A stretch of 64,000 bases of DNA, taken from contig JAFSMP010000015.1 in assembly GCA_017447875.1 (NCBI GenBank), positions 1-64,000 on the forward strand, read 5' to 3'. Shown piece after piece: positions 25,924-34,816 of the stretch. The position numbers and the translations under genes were made by a program. How positions within the stretch are numbered: the stretch's first letter is position 1; every line of letters starts with the position of its first letter. The notes below the pieces were generated by a model that ran no database searches, had not been told where the DNA came from, and saw only the letters and a list, made by a program, of their open reading frames with translations. The DNA is from Paludibacteraceae bacterium (GTDB lineage Bacteria; Bacteroidota; Bacteroidia; Bacteroidales; Paludibacteraceae).

Positions 25924-26592
25924 ATGTTGCGCGCACTATTTTATAAGGAATGGTTAAAACTGAGGCTTTTCTGGTGCCTTGCCTTAGTGGTACATATAGG
26001 TTTGATCGTCTATCTGCTTTTGTCCCTTCGCTCTACACTCTTGGCCTCAGGAATCGTTGAGACCTGGGCTACAATGATCGGCCGCGATGTACTGATGGTG
26101 AACGCGCTGATGTACCTGCCGCTCATCACAGGTGTTTGTATCGCCCTCTGTCAATGGTTGCCTGAGATGCAAGTCAAACGAATCCGTCTGACGTTGCATT
26201 TGCCGGTTGATTACACGATGAGTATCGGGGCGATGATCCTCAGCAGCTTGATATGTCTGACTGTTATTTTCTCGATGGATTCGGTGGTTTTGGCACTTGT
26301 GGAGCAGGTTTGGCTGCCGCGAGAGCTCGTTTGGCGGACGTTTTTGACTTGCTTACCTTGGTATATAGGCGGACTATTAGGATATAGCGTGACGTCTTGG
26401 TGTTTGCTTGAACCGCAATGGAAGATTCGTTGTGTCGATTTTCTAATCGGAGCACCGCTCGTAGCACTCTGTTTCCTGACCGCTCAACCGGCTTGCTACA
26501 TCACTATGTGGCCGTGGCTGTTGTTGGCGTTGCTTGCTACCGTTTGCTTGCCTTTCTATTCGGTCTATCGTTTTAAACTTGGAAAACAATGA
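25924..26592 (+). CDS. ABC transporter membrane subunit (ABC-2-like)
   Basis: 222 residues with about six hydrophobic segments (for example LFWCLALVVHIGLIVYLLLS, ILSSLICLTVIFSMDSVVLA, LLLALLATVCLPFYSVYRF). The start MLRALFYKEWLKLRLF is typical of ABC-2-type permeases: a short cytoplasmic helix rich in K/W before the first span. Stop overlaps the start of the next gene by 4 nt, so translation is coupled. Works with the preceding ATPase in the inner membrane; direction and substrate unknown. Confidence 0.82.
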   Translation: MLRALFYKEWLKLRLFWCLALVVHIGLIVYLLLSLRSTLLASGIVETWATMIGRDVLMVNALMYLPLITGVCIALCQWLPEMQVKRIRLTLHLPVDYTMSIGAMILSSLICLTVIFSMDSVVLALVEQVWLPRELVWRTFLTCLPWYIGGLLGYSVTSWCLLEPQWKIRCVDFLIGAPLVALCFLTAQPACYITMWPWLLLALLATVCLPFYSVYRFKLGKQ

Positions 26593-27656
26593 AGAACTTA
26601 AAATACGTCATATTTGCTTTGGGATTCATCGTGTTAGCATGGATGTTACCTGCTTTATACGAGTTAGTCTCGCCGCGTACCGACAAGACTCCCTTTGTCG
26701 TCTATTCTTGTTTGGATAGCACGTTCATCAAGATGGAAGTACAGGACAAACAAGTGCATTATATCGACTTCCGTGGACAAGAGTTCACCAAATCCGAAGC
26801 CGACAGCCTCCTGCCGCTCTTTGCTTTCCGCCAACTGGTAGCTGAAGGACGATTGCCTGATTCCTTGTATGGGGTAGCCCTTACACCCAAACTCATTCAA
26901 CAGAATAGTTTCCATTTTAAGACTTCGCCTAAACAACTCAACAAACCAGCTGTCGGTCTTTACACCATGCTTGAATCGGCGTCGGGTAGGGTAGATTTAA
27001 CCCTTCCTCCTGATGTCTTCCGGCTTACCAAAGAGGGACTCGAATTTATTGATTGCGAGACGAATGCGGCTAACCGAGCCAAATCGCTCTCCTTCTCACG
27101 CGAACTAGCCAAACACGGATTTACTTTCCCTGTACAACTAATCTGGGGAAACGGCACCACCCGCAAAGATTATGATAACGGTTTCCTGCTCACCGACGCC
27201 AACAACCGCCTCTTCCAACTCAAAATGGTCAAGGGCACGCCTTGGGTTAGAGAAATTAAAAATGAAGAATTTAAAATTATGAATTATATTCAAGTGTTCA
27301 CTCTTGAGCCGGCGAATAGGCAACTCATCGGATTGGTGGTGGACGATGCTTACCAACTCTATGCGGTACGTTCGAACGGAGAGTTGGCACATATCGGTAT
27401 CGGTGCTTACGACCCGCAGGAAATGCAGATTACGATCACCGGTGATCTTTTTCATTGGACTATCACCGAATATACGGCAACGGACTCGCGCTATTATGCG
27501 GTCGATGCCAATACTTTCGAACAAGTGGCATGTGCTATTATCCCGGATCCGGAGAGACCTCTGACGCAAAAAATCGAGCGGATCATGCTCCCCGTTCGAC
27601 TTCGTTTCACGTCTTGGCGCACACAACTCATATACCCCAATATTAACGATGATTAA
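26589..27656 (+). CDS. DUF4857-like membrane-anchored protein
   Basis: 355 residues. A single N-terminal hydrophobic segment (YVIFALGFIVLAWMLPALYE) anchors a periplasmic domain. Motifs such as KMEVQDKQVHYIDFRGQEFT and LLPLFAFRQLVAEGRLPDS match, from memory, the family DUF4857 that accompanies ABC and TonB genes in Bacteroidales. In the second half, beta-propeller-like phrases occur (GFLLTDANNRLFQLKMVKG, GLVVDDAYQLYAVRSNGEL). An in-frame heptamer array (27252-27286) inserts residues rich in Lys, Asn and Glu. Probably a third component of the ABC system; mechanism unknown. Confidence 0.8.
   Translation: MKNLKYVIFALGFIVLAWMLPALYELVSPRTDKTPFVVYSCLDSTFIKMEVQDKQVHYIDFRGQEFTKSEADSLLPLFAFRQLVAEGRLPDSLYGVALTPKLIQQNSFHFKTSPKQLNKPAVGLYTMLESASGRVDLTLPPDVFRLTKEGLEFIDCETNAANRAKSLSFSRELAKHGFTFPVQLIWGNGTTRKDYDNGFLLTDANNRLFQLKMVKGTPWVREIKNEEFKIMNYIQVFTLEPANRQLIGLVVDDAYQLYAVRSNGELAHIGIGAYDPQEMQITITGDLFHWTITEYTATDSRYYAVDANTFEQVACAIIPDPERPLTQKIERIMLPVRLRFTSWRTQLIYPNINDD
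27252..27286 (+). repeat. Heptamer array inside the DUF4857-like gene
   Basis: Five units: GAAATTA, AAAATGA, AGAATTT, AAAATTA and TGAATTA; in frame, residues about 222-233, much more AT-rich than the surrounding gene. Confidence 0.85.
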
Positions 27657-27671
27657 AAAATGGGTATTCCG

Positions 27672-29684
27672 ATGAAACGTTGGTTGCAGATAGTCTTCTC
27701 ATTGGCGATAGCGACATCCATTTGGGCGCAGGAGGCGAGTGACTTCCAGATAGAGGAAGTGACCGTTGTGCAGCGCAAGAAAGGGAAAGTGAAAAGCCGT
27801 GTGGAAGCGTTTGATACGGAGAAAATCAACAGTGAGGAACTATGCCGTGCGGCGTGTTGTAACCTCAGTGAAGCGTTTGAGACCAACGCTTCGGTGGATG
27901 TGGCGTACTCAGATGCGGCGACCGGTGCCAAGCAGATACGTCTGTTGGGGCTGAGCGGCACGTACGTGCAGCTGCTGCAAGAGAACACGCCCGGTGTACG
28001 CGGTCTGGCGCAGAATTTCGGACTCGAGTATATACCCGGTCCGTGGATGCAATCGATCCAGGTGAGCAAAGGTACCTCGTCGGTCATCAACGGCTACGAG
28101 GCAACGTCCGGACAGATCAATGTGGAACTGCTTAAGCCCCAAACGCAAAATCCGCTGAGTCTCAATCTCATGGTTAACTCCGAAGCGATGGCAGAGGCAA
28201 ATATCATGGGAGGATGGCAACTCAAAGACCACCTCTATACCGGCATTCTGGCCCATTATGGCGGTGGGTTCATGGCGATGGACGGTAACCACGACTCGTT
28301 CGCGGACATGCCGAAGACCCAGAATGCCAACCTCGCTAACCGTTGGTTCTACAAGCAAGGCAACTATACCTTCCAGGCTTTCGTGCGGGGGCTCTATGAT
28401 CGTCGCCGAGGTGGACAGATAGGGCATATGGCGGACACGATTACCAATCCGTATTTAATTAATTTAAATACGTGGCGTGTGGAGGGATTCATGAAGAACG
28501 GCTATGTGTTTGACGAGGAGAGCGGTTCATCTGTAGCTGTCATTACCGCGGTCAGTTACCATGATCTTAACAACAGTTATGGTCTGCGAAATTGGAAAGC
28601 CAACCAACTCAATGCCTACCTCAATGCGCTCTGTCAACTCAATTTTGAAGGCAGCGGAGAGGTGGACAACGACCATCGTTTGACGACCGGTCTATCTGTC
28701 AATTTCGATCGCTACGAAGAAAATCTCAACTTTCAACCTTCAACCTTCAACTTGAATCGTTACGAAGTAATTCCCGGCATCTTCGCGGAGTACAACCTCA
28801 AATACGACGAGATGTTGAGTCTGGTAGCCGGTGTACGGGCGGATTACAGTACGCGGCACGGGTTCTTTGTCACTCCGCGAATGAACATCCGTTATACGCC
28901 GTTCGAGTGGTGGACGCTCCGTGGAAGTGTAGGAATGGGTTACCGCAGCCCGAATGCCATCGCGGATAATGCGTTCTTCCTGCCGTCGAGTAGGGTACTG
29001 CACCTGGCGGACGAGATCAAACAGGAGCGTGCGGTCAATACCGGTCTCTCAACCACCTTCTATATCCCGCTGGGCAGCAAGGAGTTACAATTGTCGATGG
29101 AGTATTACTACACGCATTCCCTCAACTCGCTCATCGTCGATATGGACCAAGACAAACATGCCGTCTATATCTACAACCAGACCGACCTCGCAGCTGCCAA
29201 ATCGTTTGCCCACAGCGCGCAGGTTGAACTGTCGATGGAGGTGTTGCGCGGATGGACATGGACGGCTGCTTTCCGTTATACCGATGTAGAGCAGACCACG
29301 ATTAATTCCGATGGTATCGCGCGCTTAAGGCCAAAGGCCTTGACGAACCGTTTCAAAGGTGTCGTAACAACCTCTTACCAGACGCCGCTCAAGAAATGGC
29401 AGTTCGATGTAACGGCCCAGTTCAACGGCGTGAGTAGGGTACCGGACGGTTTTGAACAACCTTTCACCTGGTATCCGCAACTCATGGCGCAGATCACCAA
29501 GTATTTCCGTACCTGCAGCATCTACTTGGGCGCGGAGAACATGACGAACTTCCGCCAAGACCCTTCCATCGTGGACAGTTACCACCCCTGGGGCCCGGAT
29601 TTCGATGCCTCGATGGTCTGCGGTCCTACTACCGGATGGAAAGTGTACCTTGGTTTCCGATATGATTTAGAAAAACCCGAATGA
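27672..29684 (+). CDS. TonB-dependent outer-membrane receptor (rightward operon)
   Basis: About 670 residues; start taken at the second ATG (MKRWLQIVFSLAIATSIWAQ), a clean signal peptide; ATG 27660 is possible. Plug: EEVTVVQRKKGKVKSRVEAF, a Cys-containing LCRAACCNLSEAFETNASV, QIRLLGLSGTYVQLLQENTP and SIQVSKGTSSVINGYEATSG. The barrel ends GWKVYLGFRYDLEKPE. This resembles the smaller receptors for metal complexes in Bacteroidota, commonly followed by an HMA protein, as here (1 bp gap). A heptamer array lies in a predicted loop at 28726-28753. Substrate inferred as a metal such as copper or a chelate. Confidence 0.88.
   Translation: MKRWLQIVFSLAIATSIWAQEASDFQIEEVTVVQRKKGKVKSRVEAFDTEKINSEELCRAACCNLSEAFETNASVDVAYSDAATGAKQIRLLGLSGTYVQLLQENTPGVRGLAQNFGLEYIPGPWMQSIQVSKGTSSVINGYEATSGQINVELLKPQTQNPLSLNLMVNSEAMAEANIMGGWQLKDHLYTGILAHYGGGFMAMDGNHDSFADMPKTQNANLANRWFYKQGNYTFQAFVRGLYDRRRGGQIGHMADTITNPYLINLNTWRVEGFMKNGYVFDEESGSSVAVITAVSYHDLNNSYGLRNWKANQLNAYLNALCQLNFEGSGEVDNDHRLTTGLSVNFDRYEENLNFQPSTFNLNRYEVIPGIFAEYNLKYDEMLSLVAGVRADYSTRHGFFVTPRMNIRYTPFEWWTLRGSVGMGYRSPNAIADNAFFLPSSRVLHLADEIKQERAVNTGLSTTFYIPLGSKELQLSMEYYYTHSLNSLIVDMDQDKHAVYIYNQTDLAAAKSFAHSAQVELSMEVLRGWTWTAAFRYTDVEQTTINSDGIARLRPKALTNRFKGVVTTSYQTPLKKWQFDVTAQFNGVSRVPDGFEQPFTWYPQLMAQITKYFRTCSIYLGAENMTNFRQDPSIVDSYHPWGPDFDASMVCGPTTGWKVYLGFRYDLEKPE
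28726..28753 (+). repeat. Heptamer array inside TonB receptor gene
   Basis: Four units alternating TCAACTT and TCAACCT, in frame; encodes N-F-Q-P-S-T-F-N-L, probably in a loop of the barrel. Confidence 0.85.
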
Positions 29685-29685
29685 T

Positions 29686-30006
29686 ATGAAAAAGATAGTA
29701 TTGTTTCTCGCCCTTTGTGTGATGCCGCTCTGTTATGCGGTAGATAATAACCAACCTGCTGAACCGCAGGCAAAAACCACCAAACAGTCCTATAAAAAGA
29801 CGGTGGTGCTATCGTGCGACCTGCATTGCCAGGGTTGTTGCGACAAGATTATGAAGAATATCGCCTTCGAGAAAGGAGTCAAAGATCTTGTCTGCGACCT
29901 CAAGACCAAGACCGTCACGATGACCTACGACACGCGTAAGACCGACCTGGAGACCTTGCTCAAGGCGTTCGAGAAGATCGGCAAACCTGCTACAGTTATA
30001 GAATAA
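29686..30006 (+). CDS. Periplasmic heavy-metal-associated (HMA) domain protein
   Basis: 106 residues. Signal peptide (MKKIVLFLALCVMPLCYA), short linker, then one HMA fold: VVLSCDLHCQGCCDKIMKNI carries the metal loop (H-C-x-x-C-C), followed by KGVKDLVCDLKTKTVTMTYD and a final helix. HMA domains bind Cu(I), Zn(II) or similar ions through the two Cys of CxxC. Directly follows the TonB receptor, so it may take metal in the periplasm or sense it. Which metal is unknown. Confidence 0.88.
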   Translation: MKKIVLFLALCVMPLCYAVDNNQPAEPQAKTTKQSYKKTVVLSCDLHCQGCCDKIMKNIAFEKGVKDLVCDLKTKTVTMTYDTRKTDLETLLKAFEKIGKPATVIE

Positions 30007-30024
30007 TCAAAAAAATTTAATACT

Positions 30025-31470
30025 ATGAGTTGGATCATGATTCTTCAGCTCCTCATTGTGTTGGGAGCCTTGTGGGTCGGTTCACGGTACGGTAGTCTGG
30101 CGCTCGGCGCTATCTCCGGTATCGGTCTGGCGATCCTCGTCTTTGGCTTCGGCATGAAGCCCGGTACTCCTCCGACAGACGTCATCTACATCATCATCGC
30201 TGCCGTCACCTGCGCCGGTATCATGCAGGCTTCGGGCGGTATGGATTGGTTGATTCAGTTGGCGGAGAAGATGTTGCGTAAGCACCCGGATCGTATCACG
30301 TTCCTTGCGCCGCTGACTACTTTCTTTCTGACGGTTTTGGTAGGTACAGGTCATGTGGTTTACACGCTGATGCCAATCATCTGCGATATTGCGCTCAAGA
30401 AAGGAATCCGTCCGGAACGTCCGTGCGGCGTAGCCTCTATCGCTTCGCAGGTAGGTATCACTTGTTCGCCGATTGCAGCAGCGGTGGTGGCATTTGTGAG
30501 TATTTCCAATGCGAACGGTTTTGATATCACGATTCCGCAAGTGCTGATGATCACGATTCCGGCATGTATCTGCGGTCTGATGGCAGCGGCGGCAGCGTCC
30601 TACAAACGCGGTTTGGACCTCGACAAAGACCCGGTCTTCCAAGCGAAGATAGCCGATCCCGAGCAACGCGCGTATATATATGGTAATACGGCGACGACCC
30701 TCGATCGCGAGATTCCGCAATCAGCCAAGAACAGTGTGTTTATCTTCCTCGGCGCACTGGCTGTCATCGTTATGTTCGCTATTTTCCCACAACTCCTGCC
30801 GAGTTTTGAGGTAGTCAAAGCAGTCAAAGGAGCCGGAGATATCACGCTGGCGAGTGGTGTAACCATTACCGCCAAAGAACTGGCAAAAGCCGGTGTCGTA
30901 GCGGAGAACTTTACGGAGATGGGCATGGTGACGCTCAAGATGAACCTCGTCATTCAGATTATCATGATTACCGCGGCGGCGCTGATGATCATCTTCTGCA
31001 AGGCAAGCCCGAAAAAAGCGGTAGCAGGCCCTGTATGGCAAAGCGGTATGGTGGCAGTCGTAGCGATCTACGGTATCGCGTGGATGGCAGACACCTATTT
31101 CGGCAACTACATGCCGCAGATACAAGATATGTTAGACGAGGTCGTGACTAAGTATCCGTGGTCGATTGCCTTAGTGTTCTTTGCAGTGTCAGTACTGATC
31201 AACTCGCAAGGTGCGGTAGTGGTAGCGATGCTGCCGCTGGCATATAAACTCGGAATCTCGGGTGTCGTATTGCTTGGTGTACTGCCGTCGGTGTATGGGT
31301 ATTTCTTTATCCCGAACTATCCGTCGGATATTGCGACCGTTAACTTCGACCGCTCGGGTACAACCGTCATCGGTAAGTACCTACTCAACCACTCGTTCAT
31401 GATGCCGGGCCTCATCTGCGTGACGGTATCCACGATTGTCGCCTACCTCCTGACCCTGCTGATCTTCTAA
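30025..31470 (+). CDS. Anaerobic C4-dicarboxylate transporter, DcuA/DcuB family
   Basis: 481 residues, slightly longer than the usual 430-450, with about 11-12 membrane spans. Family-specific stretches: VTCAGIMQASGGMDWLIQLA, LAPLTTFFLTVLVGTGHVVY, SIASQVGITCSPIAAAVVAF. These carriers exchange fumarate, malate, aspartate and succinate across the inner membrane in anaerobes, which fits succinate-producing Bacteroidales. DcuA and DcuB cannot be told apart by eye. Located 18 bp after the HMA gene, so possibly read through from the metal operon, though its role is unrelated. Confidence 0.9.
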   Translation: MSWIMILQLLIVLGALWVGSRYGSLALGAISGIGLAILVFGFGMKPGTPPTDVIYIIIAAVTCAGIMQASGGMDWLIQLAEKMLRKHPDRITFLAPLTTFFLTVLVGTGHVVYTLMPIICDIALKKGIRPERPCGVASIASQVGITCSPIAAAVVAFVSISNANGFDITIPQVLMITIPACICGLMAAAAASYKRGLDLDKDPVFQAKIADPEQRAYIYGNTATTLDREIPQSAKNSVFIFLGALAVIVMFAIFPQLLPSFEVVKAVKGAGDITLASGVTITAKELAKAGVVAENFTEMGMVTLKMNLVIQIIMITAAALMIIFCKASPKKAVAGPVWQSGMVAVVAIYGIAWMADTYFGNYMPQIQDMLDEVVTKYPWSIALVFFAVSVLINSQGAVVVAMLPLAYKLGISGVVLLGVLPSVYGYFFIPNYPSDIATVNFDRSGTTVIGKYLLNHSFMMPGLICVTVSTIVAYLLTLLIF

Positions 31471-31471
31471 G

Positions 31472-31511
31472 GAGTAAATGAGAAAATGTGAAAATGAGAA
31501 AATAATTAAAT
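31472..31511. repeat. Octamer array in intergenic gap
   Basis: Five 8-bp units: GAGTAAAT, GAGAAAAT, GTGAAAAT, GAGAAAAT and AATTAAAT, starting 2 nt after the Dcu stop codon and ending 6 nt before the next start. Same style as the heptamer arrays but with period 8. Confidence 0.85.
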
Positions 31512-31517
31512 GTCTTT

Positions 31518-32144
31518 ATGAATATCAATAATAAATTCATCATCACGATCAATCGTGAATTGGGAAGCGGCGGCCGCACGGTCGGTCGTAAGTTAGCCGA
31601 GAAATTAGGTGTCGAGTACTTCGACAAAGCCGTCATCAACGCCCTGCAGGAGCGGTATAATCTTTCTGTCGAGCAGATCGAGCAGCTCAAAGGTCAGGAA
31701 ACCGGTTGGTGGGAGCAGTTCAAGCGCAAGATGACCTTCTCGGAATCGGAGTACGAGCTCAACCAAATGAACATCGAGACCGAGGATGTGTTCCGCGCAG
31801 AGACTCAGGTGCTCAAGGCCCTTGCCAAAGATCAGTCCTGCGTCATTGCCGGCCGTACGGCGTGCTACGTCTTCCGTGAGCACCCGAACCATCTGAGTAT
31901 CTTCATTCAGTCTTCGATGCCTTGCCGCATGGCGCGTGTGGCGCGTGAGCAGAACATGAGCAAAGAGGAAGCGCGTCTCACCATCGAAAAGGTCGATAAA
32001 ATGCGTGAGAACTACGTGCAGGAGTTCACCGGCACGTCCCGTTACGACACACGTAATTACCACCTCGTCATCAACATGGACGAAATAAACGAGGACGCGG
32101 CGGTGGAGCTGATACTTGCTTATATTAAGAGCATGGCTGCTTGA
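31518..32144 (+). CDS. Cytidylate-kinase-like protein
   Basis: 208 residues. N-terminal P-loop variant INRELGSGGRTVGRKLAEKL and a central GRTACYVFREHPNHLSIFIQ with SSMPCRMARVAREQNMSKEE, as in the cytidylate-kinase-like family (PF13189) common in anaerobes. These are small P-loop kinases distinct from the true CMP kinase; the physiological substrate is not established. Its stop codon abuts that of the convergent dehydrogenase fusion with no base between them. No terminator is visible. Confidence 0.88.
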   Translation: MNINNKFIITINRELGSGGRTVGRKLAEKLGVEYFDKAVINALQERYNLSVEQIEQLKGQETGWWEQFKRKMTFSESEYELNQMNIETEDVFRAETQVLKALAKDQSCVIAGRTACYVFREHPNHLSIFIQSSMPCRMARVAREQNMSKEEARLTIEKVDKMRENYVQEFTGTSRYDTRNYHLVINMDEINEDAAVELILAYIKSMAA

Positions 32145-34763
32145 TTAGCGTTCAAACAGACGTAACAGACGCATTTTCGTTTCACCGGCTTTACCGGTAT
32201 AAGGATGTTCGCGCAACGAGAGATTGAAGCGCGAACTTCCTTTTAGTACGGTCTGCGGGTGTGTGAACTCGCGGAAACCCCATTCGCCGTGGTACGCGCC
32301 CATGCCCGAATGACCGGTACCGTTGAATGGAACACCCTTCACCATCATATGTACACACACTTCGTTGATGCAACCGCCGCCAAACTGCTGGGTCTGCATG
32401 ACGCGTTTGGCCCATTTCATGTTTTTCGTGAACACATACATCGCTAAGGGGTGCTCACGGTCGGCTATCACGTCCATGAGGCTGTCCACTTCGGCATCTT
32501 TGAACGGCACAATCGGCAACAGCGGACAGAAGAGTTCGTGTTGCACGATCGGTTCGTTGCTATCGACGGGATAGATGATGGTCGGAGCGTATCTGCGTGC
32601 AGTCTTGTCCCCTGTTCCGCCAAAGACGATACGCTCGCGATGAGCCTCCGCTAACTTAGCGCACTTGTCGTACGCCGTGTCTGTAATCAGTTTCGGGTAC
32701 TCCTCGTTTTGCTCCGCATGTTCGCCGATCTGCGCCACAAAAGCCGCTTTCAGTTCCTCTATGAACGCCTCTGCCACCTCTTCAGCCACGGCTATCTGGT
32801 TGATGTTGATGCAAATCTGCCCTGCGTTGAGGAGCTTGAAGAACGCTATCTTGCGTGCCGCGTCTTTGAGGTCTGCGTCTGCCCGTACCACACACCAGTT
32901 ACCTGTCTCGCCGCCTAACTCCAGCGCTACCGGTGTGAGGTTCTTCGCTGCTTCGGCGAGTACGTGTTTGCCTACCGACGGACTACCGGTATAGAAAATC
33001 TTATCAAAGCGTTGCGCAAGACACATATCCGCCACGTCGTGACCGCCGTCGATAAGCGTGATATATTCCGGCGGGAACACTTCCGCAAAGAACTTCTTGA
33101 GCGCTGCCGTGCTGGCAGCGGACTTCGAACTGGACTTGATCACCACCGTGTTACCGCCGCACATGGCTGCAGCTACGACGCCTATCGTCAGCAGAATCGG
33201 GAAGTTAAACGGACTAATCACCAGCGTCACGCCGTACGGCATTTTATAGACCTTCGTGAAGATACTCGGCCAACACATGAGTCCGCTGAAATGGATCTCC
33301 GGCCTCGACCATCTGCGCAGACCCGCAATCATCTCATTCACTTCGGTGATAATCGGCCCTATATCGCACAGATACGCCTCCATCTCACTTCTACCAAGGT
33401 CCTCGCATAACGCGCCGATTAACTCGCCTTGATGAGCTACCACGGCTTCTTTGAGGCGCTTGAGTTGTTTGATACGCCATTTAATCGGCAATGTCTCGCC
33501 GGTCCGGAAGAACTTTCTCTGCGTTGCCACGATGTCACGAATCTGCGATTCGTTATTTGTGATTGGTGATTGGTCATTGGTGATTTGGTCAAGTATCGCC
33601 TTGATATCCGCATTGTTGAGTGTCACCGGCGCCGAATAGTTGATCGAATCGGCGGCAATCATCGGAATCAGTTGTTCGTGATCGCAAGCGCGTACCGGCG
33701 AGACGATTTGGTCCATTCCGCATGTTGCCATCAGTTCGCGTATCGCTTGCAGGAAATCAGGCACGTTGCAGTATTTCGCCAAGGCCTCATAGTGCGCCTT
33801 GCAAGCTTCTTTCTGAAACTCCAGCACCGGCATCAGCATCAGCGAGATAGCTTGCCCGTGCGAGAGATGGTACATAGCCCCTATACTGTGTGCGAATGCG
33901 TGCACATATCCAGCCAGTTGCGTGTTGATGGCGTTACCACCATACATCGCCGCCTTCGCCATATTCAACCGTGCTTGCTCTGCTCCTTCACTCGTTAATT
34001 CTTTCACTCCTTCACTCGTTAATAACGGTAGATTCTCCAGAATCAACTTCACGCCTTCCATGGACATGCGCATATCTTCTTCATCGACCTCCGTATCACT
34101 CACCGCCCCTTCGATACAATGACTCAGCGCGTCGATACCGCACGCCGCAATCACAGGCTTCGGTGCATGTTCGGTCAACTCGCTATCATGTACGACATGC
34201 GTCACCTTCAGGCCGATCAGCACGGTCGAGCCTTTAGCGCCGTGGTCGTTCGTTACCACGGCGCCGACGGTTACTTCCGCACCTGTTCCGGCAGTCGAAG
34301 GCACCATGATTAGCGGCAGCGAGTTGCCGGGAACCGGCAGGAACTTCAGCAGCAGCGCTTTCACCGGCACATGGGGCATCTTGCAACCCGCGGCTATCAT
34401 CTTACAACTATCCATCACCGACCCGCCGCCTAACGCTATGATCGCTTCCGCTTTGGTCTCCAATGCCTGCTGACGCCCTGCTTCAATAATGGCGATCGTC
34501 GGCTCGGAGTGAATGTCGCAGAAGAGCGAAGCGTTCACTCCCGCCTCATTCAAAGACTCTAATATCGCCTCGTCATAGCCCAAACGATGCAAGGTCTCGT
34601 CGGTTACTACCAGCACTTGCTTGTAACCTGCCTTCTTGCACATTGCGCCGATCTCACGACGCGCGCCTTGACCTGCTGTCACCTCCGGTTCCGGCAGTGG
34701 GATGGCGTGTATCACCTTCCCTGGCAATCGGTGAATCTGTTTCCTGAATCGATATGTATCCAT
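32145..34763 (-). CDS. Bifunctional fusion: iron-type alcohol dehydrogenase plus aldehyde dehydrogenase (reversed AdhE order)
   Basis: 872 residues, cytoplasmic. Residues about 1-388: Fe-dependent alcohol dehydrogenase with the nucleotide motif GGGSVMDSCKMIA, STAGTGAEVT and metal ligands in GIDALSHCIEG, YVHAFAHSIGA and LSHGQA. Residues about 410-872: aldehyde dehydrogenase resembling class 3, with VISPFNFPILL, FYTGSPSVGK, the catalytic Glu in ELGGE (normally ELGGK), the catalytic Cys in NAGQICI and the C-terminal SGMGAYHGEWGF. AdhE has the opposite order. The two domains are joined by a heptamer array (33544-33592), and an octamer array lies at 33983-34022. Likely converts an aldehyde to both acid and alcohol or passes it between sites; substrate unknown. 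Confidence 0.9.
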   Translation of the reverse strand: MDTYRFRKQIHRLPGKVIHAIPLPEPEVTAGQGARREIGAMCKKAGYKQVLVVTDETLHRLGYDEAILESLNEAGVNASLFCDIHSEPTIAIIEAGRQQALETKAEAIIALGGGSVMDSCKMIAAGCKMPHVPVKALLLKFLPVPGNSLPLIMVPSTAGTGAEVTVGAVVTNDHGAKGSTVLIGLKVTHVVHDSELTEHAPKPVIAACGIDALSHCIEGAVSDTEVDEEDMRMSMEGVKLILENLPLLTSEGVKELTSEGAEQARLNMAKAAMYGGNAINTQLAGYVHAFAHSIGAMYHLSHGQAISLMLMPVLEFQKEACKAHYEALAKYCNVPDFLQAIRELMATCGMDQIVSPVRACDHEQLIPMIAADSINYSAPVTLNNADIKAILDQITNDQSPITNNESQIRDIVATQRKFFRTGETLPIKWRIKQLKRLKEAVVAHQGELIGALCEDLGRSEMEAYLCDIGPIITEVNEMIAGLRRWSRPEIHFSGLMCWPSIFTKVYKMPYGVTLVISPFNFPILLTIGVVAAAMCGGNTVVIKSSSKSAASTAALKKFFAEVFPPEYITLIDGGHDVADMCLAQRFDKIFYTGSPSVGKHVLAEAAKNLTPVALELGGETGNWCVVRADADLKDAARKIAFFKLLNAGQICININQIAVAEEVAEAFIEELKAAFVAQIGEHAEQNEEYPKLITDTAYDKCAKLAEAHRERIVFGGTGDKTARRYAPTIIYPVDSNEPIVQHELFCPLLPIVPFKDAEVDSLMDVIADREHPLAMYVFTKNMKWAKRVMQTQQFGGGCINEVCVHMMVKGVPFNGTGHSGMGAYHGEWGFREFTHPQTVLKGSSRFNLSLREHPYTGKAGETKMRLLRLFER
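33544..33592 (-). repeat. Heptamer array at the domain junction of the dehydrogenase fusion
   Basis: Seven units on the plus strand: TGCGATT, CGTTATT, TGTGATT, GGTGATT, GGTCATT, GGTGATT and TGGTCAA. Encodes a polar linker rich in Asn, Thr and Gln exactly between the two enzymes. Shares 18 bases with the array at 7350. Confidence 0.9.
33983..34022 (-). repeat. Octamer array inside the alcohol dehydrogenase domain
   Basis: Five 8-bp units: CTCCTTCA, CTCGTTAA, TTCTTTCA, CTCCTTCA and CTCGTTAA. In frame, residues about 248-260, encoding LTSEG twice on the surface side of the metal-ligand helix bundle. Confidence 0.85.
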
Positions 34764-34784
34764 AGTTTATCCCATTTTGCGTTG

Positions 34785-34816
34785 CAAAATTACAAAAAAT
34801 AAATGACATATGCAAA
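34785..34816 (-). promoter_or_regulatory. Bacteroidota promoter, T-tract class
   Basis: Minus strand: TTTG (34816-34813), 20-nt spacer ending in six T and a G, TAATTTTG (34792-34785); 21 nt before the dehydrogenase start codon. Confidence 0.8.
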
